Shown here piece after piece: positions 17,221 to 26,256 of a stretch of DNA of 38,734 bases. The DNA is from Sphingobium sp. C100. GTDB taxonomy: Bacteria > Pseudomonadota > Alphaproteobacteria > Sphingomonadales > Sphingomonadaceae. Where the stretch lies: positions 1 through 38,734 of the forward strand of contig NZ_AYOY01000156.1 of assembly GCF_000508185.1 (NCBI RefSeq), in the 5' to 3' direction. Under the pieces are notes generated by a model that was given only the letters and a program-made list of their open reading frames with translations, was not told the origin of the DNA and searched no databases. The translations under genes and the position numbers were made by a program. Within the stretch, counting starts at the first letter, position 1, and each line of letters begins with the position of its first letter.

Positions 17221-17898
17221 CTAGACCATTTCTCTCGCGGCTTGTTGTGCTCGGGCATAGCTTTCTGCCACGGCGGCATAGTTCGGCGCCACCAGGCCGT
17301 AGAGGATGCCGAGGTCTGCCGCCTCCGGTCGCGCCCAGGTGCGGTGGAGTTCGGACAGCAGGGCGTTGGTCGATGTCGGTTTGACCCCGCCCTGCACGAA
17401 GCGAGCCAGCGACACGCGTGATGCCATCTCGCTCGGATCGCCCGAAGCATCGAGGACGGCGTAGACTTCATAGCCCGCCGCGCGTGCATCCAGCGCCGGG
17501 AACATGACGCAGACGCTTGTCCAGACACCCGCCATGATCAGCGTCTTGCGTTCCGTTGATCGAACCTCCGCAACGAAGTCGTCATTATCCCAGGCATTAA
17601 CCTCGCCCTTGCGCGGCACATAGACGGCATGGGGAGCGTGGTGATGAATCTCGGGCATAAGCGGGCCGTTGGGACCCGCAGGCTCCGATGCCGTGGTGAT
17701 CACCGGAATCTTGAGCAGCGTCGCGAGCTTGGCGATCATCTCGACATTCCGGCGCAGATCCGCGACCGCGATATCCTTCACCGTTTGGAACAGGCCCGAT
17801 TGATGGTCGAGCAGCAGGATCAGGGCGTCGGACGGATCGATCAGCGCGGCGCCGCCACCTGAGGGCACGACGCTCGATTTGGACTTGCTGTTATACAT
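17221..17898 (-). CDS. Isochorismatase-family cysteine hydrolase (YcaC-like)
   Basis: A 225-residue hydrolase of the isochorismatase superfamily. The catalytic triad is visible: D31 in LILLLDHQSGLF, K97 in VPRKGEVNAWDN, and C130 in MAGVWTSVCVMFPAL. The arrangement, including the Q-S-G-L-F after the Asp and EPAGPNGPLMPE, matches the YcaC subgroup, whose substrate is unknown. I chose the ATG at 17896-17898 because GGAGA lies six bases upstream; the ATG two codons earlier abuts that site. It is the last gene of a four-gene minus-strand operon, 27 bases after the hydrolase upstream, and meets the STAND regulator tail to tail with about 100 bases between. Confidence 0.92.
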   Translation of the reverse strand: MYNSKSKSSVVPSGGGAALIDPSDALILLLDHQSGLFQTVKDIAVADLRRNVEMIAKLATLLKIPVITTASEPAGPNGPLMPEIHHHAPHAVYVPRKGEVNAWDNDDFVAEVRSTERKTLIMAGVWTSVCVMFPALDARAAGYEVYAVLDASGDPSEMASRVSLARFVQGGVKPTSTNALLSELHRTWARPEAADLGILYGLVAPNYAAVAESYARAQQAAREMV

Positions 17899-17925
17899 GG
17901 TCATTCTCCGTTGTTGGGGTTTCGG

Positions 17926-18798
17926 TCACTGGGCCAGGTTGCGCGCCAGGAAATCGCGCATAAGGGGGATCATCTCATCGGCCTTCTCCTCGAGCGCGAA
18001 GTGGCCGGTCGCAAAGAAATGAAGCTCCGCGTCGGGCAGGTCGCGCAGGAACGCGCGCGCGCCGTCGGGCAGGAAGATGGGGTCATTTTCCCCCCAAAGG
18101 ATCAGCGCTGGCGGCCGATGCTCGCGGAAATAGGCATGAAAATCCGGGTAGAGTGCGACGTTGGTCTGATAGTCGGCGATGATGCGCAAGTGGATGTCCA
18201 CGCTGCCAGGACGATCGAGAAACATCTGGTCGTAAAGCCAGGCGGCCGGATCGATACGCGCCGGATCGCTTGCGCCGGCAAGATATTGGAAGCGCGTTCC
18301 CTCGATAGTCAAAAAAGGCAGCATGGCGTCGCGTTCCGCTGGGCCGTTGTCCGCCCAGTAAGCGCGTGTGATGTCCCAGAAATCGCCCATGCCTTCTTCA
18401 TACGCGTTGCCGTTCTGGATGATCAGCGCGCGCACCATTTGGGGATACGCCAACGCCAGGCGAAAGCCGGTGGGCGCGCCATAATCCATCACGTAAAGCG
18501 CAAAACGGTCTACCCCCAAATGAACGAGCAGGCTGGCGACGATCTCGGCGAAGCGGTCGAACGCATATGTGAAGTCCGCCGGGGACGGCATGGCGGACAG
18601 CCCGAACCCCGGCAGGTCAGGCGCGATCACATGATAGCGATCGGCAAGCGCCGGCAGGAGGTTGCGATACATGTGCGAGGAACTGGGAAAGCCGTGGAGC
18701 AACAGCACGACGGGTCGTCCCCGCTGCCCGGCCTCGCGATAGAATATTTCGATGCCGTCCACGGTCGCGGTGCGATGGTAAGTGACAGGCTGGGTCAT
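17926..18798 (-). CDS. Alpha/beta hydrolase (epoxide hydrolase / haloalkane dehalogenase-like), cytosolic
   Basis: A 290-residue alpha/beta-hydrolase. Oxyanion-hole motif LLLHGFPSSSHMYRNL (HGFP 35-38), nucleophile Asp105 in [11 protein letters not shown], likely acid D239 in LILWGENDPIF and His266 in ATGHFALEE. An Asp nucleophile rather than Ser points to epoxide hydrolase, dehalogenase or C-F/C-X hydrolase chemistry. No signal peptide is present. It is roughly half identical by eye to the exported hydrolase at the head of the same operon, so the two look like an in-operon duplication. It starts 16 bases after the stop of the second hydrolase. Substrate not known. Confidence 0.92.
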   Translation of the reverse strand: MTQPVTYHRTATVDGIEIFYREAGQRGRPVVLLLHGFPSSSHMYRNLLPALADRYHVIAPDLPGFGLSAMPSPADFTYAFDRFAEIVASLLVHLGVDRFALYVMDYGAPTGFRLALAYPQMVRALIIQNGNAYEEGMGDFWDITRAYWADNGPAERDAMLPFLTIEGTRFQYLAGASDPARIDPAAWLYDQMFLDRPGSVDIHLRIIADYQTNVALYPDFHAYFREHRPPALILWGENDPIFLPDGARAFLRDLPDAELHFFATGHFALEEKADEMIPLMRDFLARNLAQ

Positions 18799-18814
18799 GA
18801 TCTTTCTTCCGTGT

Positions 18815-19540
18815 TCAAGCCAGGGTCGCGGCGGCGGCCGCGATGAAATCGGCCACCTTCGTCGGATGCGACATCATCGCGGCGTGGCTGCTGTCGATCT
18901 CGGTGAGCGCGGCGCCAGCGCGACGAGCCATGCGGCGCTGCGCGCTCGGCGGGACCATCTTGTCGGCCGACGCCACCAGGTAGAAGCTCGGCTTTGTCTT
19001 CCAGGCCGCCTGGCTGATGGTCGCCGTCGCGGCATCTAGGCTCCAAGGAAGTTGGGCGGACGCCATGAACCGTGTCGTGCGGGGGTCGACATCCGCTGCG
19101 AATGCATCCGGGAACTGAACTGGGTCCACGATGAGGTAGCCGTCCTGTGGCGGCAGCACCGGCGCCTTGTTTTCCCCTTTCTCGGCCGGCGCGTCGTTCA
19201 GTTGGGCCACAGATTCGCCAGCATCGGGCACGAATGCGGCGATGTAGGCGAGTCCCTCCACCTTGGGATGGTTGCCTGCTTGCGTGATGACGGCGCCGCC
19301 ATAGCTGTGGCCGACCAGCAGGACAGGATGACGGGCCGCTTCGATCACGCGCATGGTCGCGCAGACATCCCCGTCGAGCGTGACTGTGGGGTGCTGAACG
19401 ACCAGCACGTCAAAGCCGCGTGCGACAAGTCGGCTGTGGACCTGCTGCCACCCGGAGCCATCGACGAATGCGCCGTGCACCAGGACGACAGAATGGGTTG
19501 GCGCGCCAGCGGTCTGGGCGCCCGGAACGGGAGCGGTCAT
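18815..19540 (-). CDS. Alpha/beta hydrolase (esterase-like, serine nucleophile)
   Basis: A 241-residue alpha/beta-hydrolase unrelated in detail to its neighbours. Oxyanion region VVLVHGAFVDGSGWQQV, nucleophile elbow LVGHSYGG with Ser79, and a C-terminal IDSSHAAMMSHP carrying the catalytic His. The compact build and the HGAFxDGSGW start match the group that includes plant salicylate/methyl esterase-like bacterial enzymes. The ATG at 19538-19540 is chosen for AAAGGA seven bases upstream; an earlier in-frame ATG (19594) would overlap the gene before. It is second in the four-gene operon. Confidence 0.92.
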   Translation of the reverse strand: MTAPVPGAQTAGAPTHSVVLVHGAFVDGSGWQQVHSRLVARGFDVLVVQHPTVTLDGDVCATMRVIEAARHPVLLVGHSYGGAVITQAGNHPKVEGLAYIAAFVPDAGESVAQLNDAPAEKGENKAPVLPPQDGYLIVDPVQFPDAFAADVDPRTTRFMASAQLPWSLDAATATISQAAWKTKPSFYLVASADKMVPPSAQRRMARRAGAALTEIDSSHAAMMSHPTKVADFIAAAAATLA

Positions 19541-19590
19541 ATCTATTCCTTTCAGGCCATACGGGCGGGGCCGAAGCCCCGCCCCGCGTG

Positions 19591-20562
19591 TCATGCGCAG
19601 AGGTTGCGGTCGAGGAAGTCGCGGATCAGCGGCGCCATCACGTCCAGCCTGTCCTCCAGCGCGAAATGGCCGCTGTCGAGGATGTGCATCTCCGCATTGG
19701 GCAGGTCGCGCAGATAGGGATGCGCTCCAGCCTCGGGGAAGATTACGTCATTCTTGCCCCAGACGATCAGTGTCGGTGGCTTGCGCTCACGGAAAAAGGC
19801 CTGGAACTGGGGATAGAGCGGGACATTGCTGCCATAGTCGCCCAGAAGATCAAGCTGGATCTCCCGGTTGCCCGGCCGGTCGAGTAGCGCCTGGTCCGCC
19901 ACCCAGTTGTCCGGGCTGATCCTGGCGGTGTCGCCCATGCCGTCGGTATATTGGAACTTGGTTGTCTCAAGCGTCAGCAGGCCAGCCAACGCCTCGCGAC
20001 GGGCGGGTGTCTTCTCAGCCCAATAGGCTTTGATCGGATCCCAGAAAGCGGCGAGCCCTTCGGTATAGGCGTTGCCATTCTGGACGATGAGGGTCTCGAC
20101 CCGTTCGGGATGCTTGATCGCGAGCCGGTATCCGATCGGGGCGCCATAATCCATGACGTACATGCTGTAGCGCTTTGCGCCGACCTTGTCGGTCAACTGA
20201 TCGACGATGTTGGTCAGGTTCGCGAATGTGTAGGCGAACTTGGCGTGGTCGGGAGCATCGCTTTGGCCATAGCCCGGATAGTCGGGCGCGATCACCCGAT
20301 AGCGGTCCGCCAAAAGTGGAATGAGATTGCGGAACATATGTGACGAGGTCGGGAAACCGTGCAGCAGCAGCAGGACGGGTGCGTCCGCTGGCCCGGCTTC
20401 ACGATAGAAGACCTTCACGCCATCGATGGTCGTGTTCCTGTAATGAATGACGGGAACCGCCTTGGCTGCGATGGTCGTGGGGGCTGGCGCGCAAGCGGCG
20501 TAGGCTGCCACAGGGCTGATCGCCGCAAGCATGGCGATGGCGCTAACGAGATGGTTCTTCAT
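19591..20562 (-). CDS. Exported alpha/beta hydrolase (epoxide hydrolase / dehalogenase-like)
   Basis: A 323-residue protein with a Sec signal peptide: [20 protein letters not shown] followed by a likely AYA cleavage site near residue 22. The mature domain is the same fold and motif set as the cytosolic hydrolase two genes on: [16 protein letters not shown], nucleophile Asp138 in [11 protein letters not shown], acid in [11 protein letters not shown], and His in DSGHFALED. So one chemistry appears to be placed both in the periplasm and in the cytosol. The ATG at 20560-20562 has AAGGA two to six bases upstream and gives the signal peptide; the frame is open further upstream without sense. First gene of the operon; the LuxR relic lies divergently just upstream. 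Confidence 0.92.
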   Translation of the reverse strand: MKNHLVSAIAMLAAISPVAAYAACAPAPTTIAAKAVPVIHYRNTTIDGVKVFYREAGPADAPVLLLLHGFPTSSHMFRNLIPLLADRYRVIAPDYPGYGQSDAPDHAKFAYTFANLTNIVDQLTDKVGAKRYSMYVMDYGAPIGYRLAIKHPERVETLIVQNGNAYTEGLAAFWDPIKAYWAEKTPARREALAGLLTLETTKFQYTDGMGDTARISPDNWVADQALLDRPGNREIQLDLLGDYGSNVPLYPQFQAFFRERKPPTLIVWGKNDVIFPEAGAHPYLRDLPNAEMHILDSGHFALEDRLDVMAPLIRDFLDRNLCA

Positions 20563-20664
20563 GATCCTTACCTTTCCGAAATGGGTGCAGGTGGACATCA
20601 GCACCTCGGACATCGGGCTATCATCAGGAGCGTCTCGGCCCGGGATAAATAAGGGTAAAAAGTT

Positions 20665-20832
20665 GGACGCCGACTGCGCCACGCCAACAAGAAGATGGCA
20701 CGGCGGCTGAATCTGTCGAACGACATGATCCAGGCGCAGCTCAAGACCATCTTCGGAAAGCTCGGCGTTCAGGATCGCACCCACGCGGTCACAGTTGCGG
20801 TGCGCCGCGGCTATATTAATCCATTCTCCTGC
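20665..20832 (+). pseudogene. Relic of a LuxR/NarL-type DNA-binding domain
   Basis: One frame reads [20 protein letters not shown], then [20 protein letters not shown] and [11 protein letters not shown]. That is a near-complete LuxR helix-turn-helix: the usual form is NKEIARRLNLSxxTVKxHLxxIFxKLGVxxRTxAVxxAxRRGxI. A TAA stop lies in frame at about 20656, immediately before it, and no receiver or sensor domain precedes it, so the gene has lost its 5' part. The frame runs on beyond the normal family end (about 20820) to 20949, another sign of decay. An ATG inside the domain (20695) is open but would give only half a domain. The rest of the 463-base gap 20563-21025 shows nothing else recognisable. 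Confidence 0.7.
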
Positions 20833-21025
20833 AATCACAGCGAACCGACGATCGCTAGCCGGTCTCGTCGATCATTTTTCGGAAGCGAACGAACCGCATC
20901 CCGGAATAGCAAATTCGAGGCTCAAAAACGCGCCTCTCTCCTGCGCTAGCTTCTGTATGCAGCCTGGTCATTATCGCACTTCGCTCTTGCTCGACATCCG
21001 GCAGCGGCGCCTCTCGAACCACCCC

Positions 21026-21379
21026 TCAATGCAGCAGACCATTCAGAACAGGAACCAGTCGTCGAAAACCAAAGGGCTTGGATATGACGGGCGCCGTTGG
21101 ATGGGCGCGCATCACCGGATGCGCGGTCGATCCTGAACAGAATAGATAAGGGATGTCGTAGCTTTGCAAATCGTCCGCCAGCAGGCCCGCGTCGGCATCC
21201 TGTAACGACACGTCAACCACCGCCCCGGCCGGAAAATGAGCGGCCAATGCCGCCATGCCGTCCCCCAGCGTCGCATAAGGCCCGTCGATCTGATATTGCG
21301 CGCCCTCCAACAGTTCAGCGATCAGCGCCGCCACCAACGGATCGTCTTCCACAACCAGAATGCGCCGAGCGTCAGACAC
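21026..21379 (-). CDS. Stand-alone response-regulator receiver domain
   Basis: A 117-residue single-domain receiver. Acid pocket VVEDDP (E11, D12, D13), phosphoacceptor D56 in AVVDVSLQD, switch Ser82 in LFCSGST, and Lys101 in ISKPFG. No output domain follows. The GTG at 21377-21379 begins five bases after the stop of the diiron oxidase gene and has GGAG eight bases upstream (inside that gene's end), so the two are almost certainly co-translated; the frame is open further upstream but only through the neighbour's coding sequence. Such proteins act as phosphate shuttles or allosteric partners; no cognate kinase is in the window. Confidence 0.9.
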   Translation of the reverse strand: MSDARRILVVEDDPLVAALIAELLEGAQYQIDGPYATLGDGMAALAAHFPAGAVVDVSLQDADAGLLADDLQSYDIPYLFCSGSTAHPVMRAHPTAPVISKPFGFRRLVPVLNGLLH

Positions 21380-21384
21380 GCGCG

Positions 21385-22272
21385 TCACTCCAGCCCGAAA
21401 TGCGCCCGATAACGCTCGAAGCAGCGTGCGCCGCAATGCAGGCGGATCAGCGCACCTTCCGCCATCGCCGTCGCCCGTCGCGGGTCTTCCGCGACCAGCG
21501 GGCGGATGGCCTCCTCATTCCAATCGCGGCTGTGCTTGACGTCCAGGACTGCGTGAAGGTCGAAATAACGTCGTTCACTCCCCGACAGGCCGATCCGCCG
21601 CAGCGCCTTGGCCGTGTGCGCGGACCGGTCGGGCGCGGTCAGTTCGATCGCGCCCAATGCCCCGATGCTGTGCCAGGTGTAGCCGCGGGACGTCGCCATG
21701 GCAGTCATGGCATTGGCCAGCGCCAGACTTTCCCACACGGTATTTTCGATACGGGTGTCGAGGTCGAGAAGGTCCACCAGTTGCCCGAGCATCGGGCCAT
21801 GCATAGCTTTCGCGTTGCCGCGCCCCATCTCGTCCCAGTAATTGCGGGCCAGTTCCAACTTCGCGCGCGCGGGCAGTTTCACCTGGGTCATCGCCACCAG
21901 GTCGTCGAACCCAGCCTCGCCCGCAGCCTCCTGCGACAGGAACCACCGAATATGATCCATCTGCGCGGTTTCGGCCAACCAGGGGAAAAGGCGGTCATGC
22001 TGCCCTGGGCCAGTCGCTTTGAGCCGTTCGAACCATTTCACGAAGCCATCGGCATCCGTCGGCACATTGGCCGCCTCGTCCCGAACATCGGCGCGCAACT
22101 CTTCGATAAACCCATATTCCAGGCGCAGCATCCGCTGATCATCATTGAACCGCTCGCGCGTCATATGTTCGGGGAAGGCGGGAGCCAGGCGCGTTCTGTT
22201 CCAGCGACTAAGCTGTTGTTGAAAAGCATCTTGCAGAAATTGCGATTCATGGTGTTCAAGTCGGGTCGCCAC
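21385..22272 (-). CDS. Iron-containing redox enzyme (haem-oxygenase-like diiron oxidase, HDO family)
   Basis: A 295-residue all-helical protein of the Haem_oxygenas_2 type, one of the HDO superfamily, whose members use a labile non-haem diiron centre for N-oxygenation, C-C cleavage or desaturation. Hallmarks: HIRWFLSQEAAGEAGFDDLV with the iron-ligand Glu/His, the block KLELARNYWDEMGRGNAKAM followed by HGPML, NAMTAMATSRGYTWHSIGAL, and RRYFDLHAVLDVKHSRDW with further His/Asp ligands. Substrate is unknown, as for most of the family. It has no pathway enzymes next to it except the receiver gene immediately downstream. ATG at 22270-22272. Confidence 0.9.
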   Translation of the reverse strand: MATRLEHHESQFLQDAFQQQLSRWNRTRLAPAFPEHMTRERFNDDQRMLRLEYGFIEELRADVRDEAANVPTDADGFVKWFERLKATGPGQHDRLFPWLAETAQMDHIRWFLSQEAAGEAGFDDLVAMTQVKLPARAKLELARNYWDEMGRGNAKAMHGPMLGQLVDLLDLDTRIENTVWESLALANAMTAMATSRGYTWHSIGALGAIELTAPDRSAHTAKALRRIGLSGSERRYFDLHAVLDVKHSRDWNEEAIRPLVAEDPRRATAMAEGALIRLHCGARCFERYRAHFGLE

Positions 22273-22386
22273 GGTGAAGCCTTCCTTTGAGGTACAGACA
22301 TAATCCGGGAGACGATGAGGTGTTCCTGAAAATCGGACTAAACTATATCAACTCCGGGTGAGGACTTGCCCTCTTGAAGACGCTTC

Positions 22387-22421
22387 ATCGGTAGCATTCA
22401 CTAGGATGCCCGGCTACCGAT
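22387..22421. repeat. Inverted repeat between the diiron oxidase and GNAT genes
   Basis: ATCGGTAGC (22387-22395) and GCTACCGAT (22413-22421) are perfect inverted copies 17 bases apart, lying in the 235-base divergent region. It could be an operator or an RNA hairpin; no other signal supports a choice. Confidence 0.4.
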
Positions 22422-22507
22422 CCGCCGTCATGAACCACGAAGCAGACCCGCCGCCCACGCCCATCGGTTGACGATACGTCGGCGATCCGCAATGGCTTTT
22501 GGTCAAC

Positions 22508-23206
22508 ATGCTGGCCCGGAGGCGTCCCATCCATCCGCTTGATCATCCCATCTGGAACAGCCTGCATTCGGGCTGGTCGGCGCTGGCTGAAGGGGGAGAG
22601 CATGCGCTGCGGCTGGAACAGCGCCACGGTCCCTTCGCCGCGACCGCCACGGCCGATCCCGAAGCCATGGCCGCTCTGCTGCCACTGATCCCGCACGATG
22701 GCGAATTGTGGCTGCTGGGGCAGGATGCCAGGGCCATTTTGCCTGCCGGCGCCAGGCTGGCGCGCACCGCGACGCTCGCGCAGATGATGGCGACGCGCCC
22801 GGCGCCGGCCGATCCGGGCGCGGTGGACTGGGTCGTGCTGGGGGAAGCGGATGCAGCGGAAATGCTGGACCTCGCCCTGCTGACAAAACCGGGGCCATTC
22901 CGCCCCCTCACCCACAGGCTGGGTCGTTTCATTGGCGTGCGTGAGGATGGCAGGCTGATCGCCATGGCAGGGGAACGGATGCGGATGCCGGGCTTTGCCG
23001 AGGTGAGTGGCGTTTGCACGCATCCCGACTGGCGTGGCCGGCGCCTTGCCGGCCATCTGATGCGGATCGTGATGCAAGCGATAGTAGAGCGGGGCGACAC
23101 GCCGTTTCTCCATGCCTATGCCGAACATGACAGGACGATCGCGCTCTACCGCACGCTGGGATTTGAGGTGCGCGCGGCGCTGCCGATGGCGGTCGTGACG
23201 CGCTGA
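22508..23206 (+). CDS. GNAT-family N-acetyltransferase (FR47-like)
   Basis: A 232-residue acetyltransferase. The C-terminal half has the acetyl-CoA fold: GRFIGVREDGRLIAMAGERM, EVSGVCTHPDWRGRRLAGHL with the pyrophosphate-binding RxxxxG/A motif, and HAYAEHDRTIALYRTLGFEV. The N-terminal half (WNSLHSGWSALAEGG, LRLEQRHGPFAA) is the degenerate GNAT-like domain typical of FR47-type proteins. Substrate is not readable. The ATG at 22508 lacks a clear ribosome site; TTG 22499 is a second option. It ends 20 bases before the groESL terminator, tail to tail with groEL. Confidence 0.88.
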   Translation: MLARRRPIHPLDHPIWNSLHSGWSALAEGGEHALRLEQRHGPFAATATADPEAMAALLPLIPHDGELWLLGQDARAILPAGARLARTATLAQMMATRPAPADPGAVDWVVLGEADAAEMLDLALLTKPGPFRPLTHRLGRFIGVREDGRLIAMAGERMRMPGFAEVSGVCTHPDWRGRRLAGHLMRIVMQAIVERGDTPFLHAYAEHDRTIALYRTLGFEVRAALPMAVVTR

Positions 23207-23225
23207 AGCGAGGGTCGCGACAAAA

Positions 23226-23251
23226 AGGCCGGCGCATCGCTGCGCCGGCCT
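23226..23251 (-). terminator. Terminator of groESL
   Basis: AGGCCGGCGCA (23226-23236) and TGCGCCGGCCT (23241-23251) form a perfect 11-bp stem with a TCGC loop. On the minus strand it is followed by TTTTT. It may also stop the convergent GNAT transcript, where the tail is weaker. Confidence 0.9.
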
Positions 23252-23333
23252 CTTCATTCCGATGTGGAAGGCTGGACCTGCTGGAGGTCGCGACCAACAG
23301 CGGGCCAGACGAACCCGGCCCGCTATGATCGCT

Positions 23334-24983
<1,650 letters not shown>

Positions 24984-25079
24984 TCACCTCTTCATGAGAA
25001 ATTGCAAATTTTGCGAAGTTCACACCGTCACAGGGCATGAATTTCCGCCGAAAACAGAAAAGCCTATCGGGTCCGCAGC

Positions 25080-25367
25080 TTAGCCGACGACGCCCAGAAT
25101 ATCGCTTTCCTTCATGATCAGCAGGTCTTCGCCATCGACCTTGACCTCGGTGCCCGACCATTTGCCGAACAGCACGCGGTCGCCCGCCTTGACGTCGAGC
25201 GGGGTCACCTTGCCGTCTTCGGCCTTCGAGCCGGTGCCGACGGAGACGATTTCGCCTTCCTGCGGCTTTTCCTGCGCGGTGTCGGGGATGATGATGCCGC
25301 CGGCGGTCTTCGCTTCCGCTTCGATGCGGCGGACGAGAACACGGTCGTGCAACGGACGAAATGCCAT
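25080..25367 (-). CDS. groES: Co-chaperonin GroES (Hsp10)
   Basis: The 95-residue lid of the GroEL cage. Canonical start [20 protein letters not shown], mobile loop [21 protein letters not shown] segment ([15 protein letters not shown]), [17 protein letters not shown] and the C-terminal [14 protein letters not shown]. First gene of the operon; its 5' region carries CIRCE and a heat-shock-type promoter, so both HrcA repression and heat-shock sigma activation are expected. Confidence 0.99.
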   Translation of the reverse strand: MAFRPLHDRVLVRRIEAEAKTAGGIIIPDTAQEKPQEGEIVSVGTGSKAEDGKVTPLDVKAGDRVLFGKWSGTEVKVDGEDLLIMKESDILGVVG

Positions 25368-25473
25368 GTTATGTGCCTTTCCCTAGCTTCTTGGGATGGG
25401 TGCGGCGGATAGAGCCGAGGATGCCCTCATGCTGCCCTGCCCGCCTGTCCGTCTCCCGATGAACTTGTGTGTG

Positions 25474-25500
25474 TTAGCACTCCTTCATCAAGAGTGCTAG
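25474..25500 (-). promoter_or_regulatory. CIRCE operator (HrcA site) of groESL
   Basis: TTAGCACTC (25474-25482), nine-base spacer, GAGTGCTAG (25492-25500): the CIRCE consensus TTAGCACTC-N9-GAGTGCTAA with one end base changed. It lies about 110 bases before the groES start, between promoter and gene, as expected for HrcA repression. hrcA itself is not in the window. Confidence 0.96.
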
Positions 25501-25506
25501 CGCCGC

Positions 25507-25536
25507 GAATATGGCTTGTGCGAAGAAGCCGTCAAG
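25507..25536 (-). promoter_or_regulatory. Heat-shock-type promoter of groESL
   Basis: On the minus strand CTTGACG (25530-25536) is followed, 16 bases on, by CATATTC (25507-25513), directly before CIRCE. This resembles the alphaproteobacterial RpoH pattern CTTG-N17/18-CYTATNT and also a passable sigma-70 promoter. Pattern match only. Confidence 0.6.
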
Positions 25537-25737
25537 GGGGCCGACGACAAATTTTCATGGGCGCAGGTGCGCATTGACAGCGCCGCGCCTGATCGCGCGC
25601 GCATCGGCGGCGGCCCTAGGGGCATTTACCGATTGTTTCCCGATCCCCTCATTTGGTTTCCTGCCGCCCTGCCCCTTTCATCATCAAGGCCGCGGGCCGA
25701 TGATGAAAGTCCCTGAAAGCAAAAGAGAGGAATGGTC

Positions 25738-26172
25738 ATGCGCTTTGCCAATATCGTGATCGCCGTGGACGTGAATGACGCGGAAAATGGTCGGGCCGCC
25801 CTGGCGCGCGGGGCCGCCATCGCCGGCGCGGAAGGGCAGATCCATCTTCTCTATGTCCGTTATTATCTGCCGACTCGCTATTCCCAACTGATCGCCGAAA
25901 ATTTCGACCTCACCGAAAAGGAGGAAGCGCTCAGGACGATGCACCAATGGTGCGCGGATCTGGGCCTTGATCCCAGGGACATCAATATCGAAACCCGGCG
26001 CGGCCGCGTGCGCGACGAAGTGATCGCCGCGACGGAGAGACACGCCGCCGACCTCATCGTCATCGGTTCGCATCAGCCTTCCATGACATCCAAGCTGCTG
26101 GGCTCCAACGCGTCGACCATCGTCCAGCAATCGCCGGTCAGCGTACTGGTCGTACGCGCGGGCAAGCGATAG
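25738..26172 (+). CDS. Universal stress protein, UspF/UspG-like
   Basis: A 144-residue single Usp domain. It begins MRFANIVIAVDVNDAENG and ends with IGSHQPSMTSKLLGSNASTI and SPVSVLVVR; the GSHxP...LLGSNAS form is that of the UspF/UspG subgroup, which binds ATP. Role: stress endurance, biochemical activity unclear. The ATG at 25738 has AGGA six bases upstream; the ATG at 25732 abuts it. It is divergent from groES, with about 240 bases between that contain the groESL promoter. Confidence 0.93.
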   Translation: MRFANIVIAVDVNDAENGRAALARGAAIAGAEGQIHLLYVRYYLPTRYSQLIAENFDLTEKEEALRTMHQWCADLGLDPRDINIETRRGRVRDEVIAATERHAADLIVIGSHQPSMTSKLLGSNASTIVQQSPVSVLVVRAGKR

Positions 26173-26256
26173 GCGCGCTCCTGCGGGCGGGGCGTTGCGG
26201 CCGGCGTTGCGGCTTCCTACCTTCCGGCCACACCCGTCCGCCTGGAGACCAGCCAC

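Noticed and set aside
22300..22326. EcfG-type general stress promoter (GGAAC ... GTT) before the diiron oxidase gene
   Set aside because: GGAAC is present on the minus strand, but at 16-17 bases the -10 reads GATT/ATT rather than GTT; the match is too weak.
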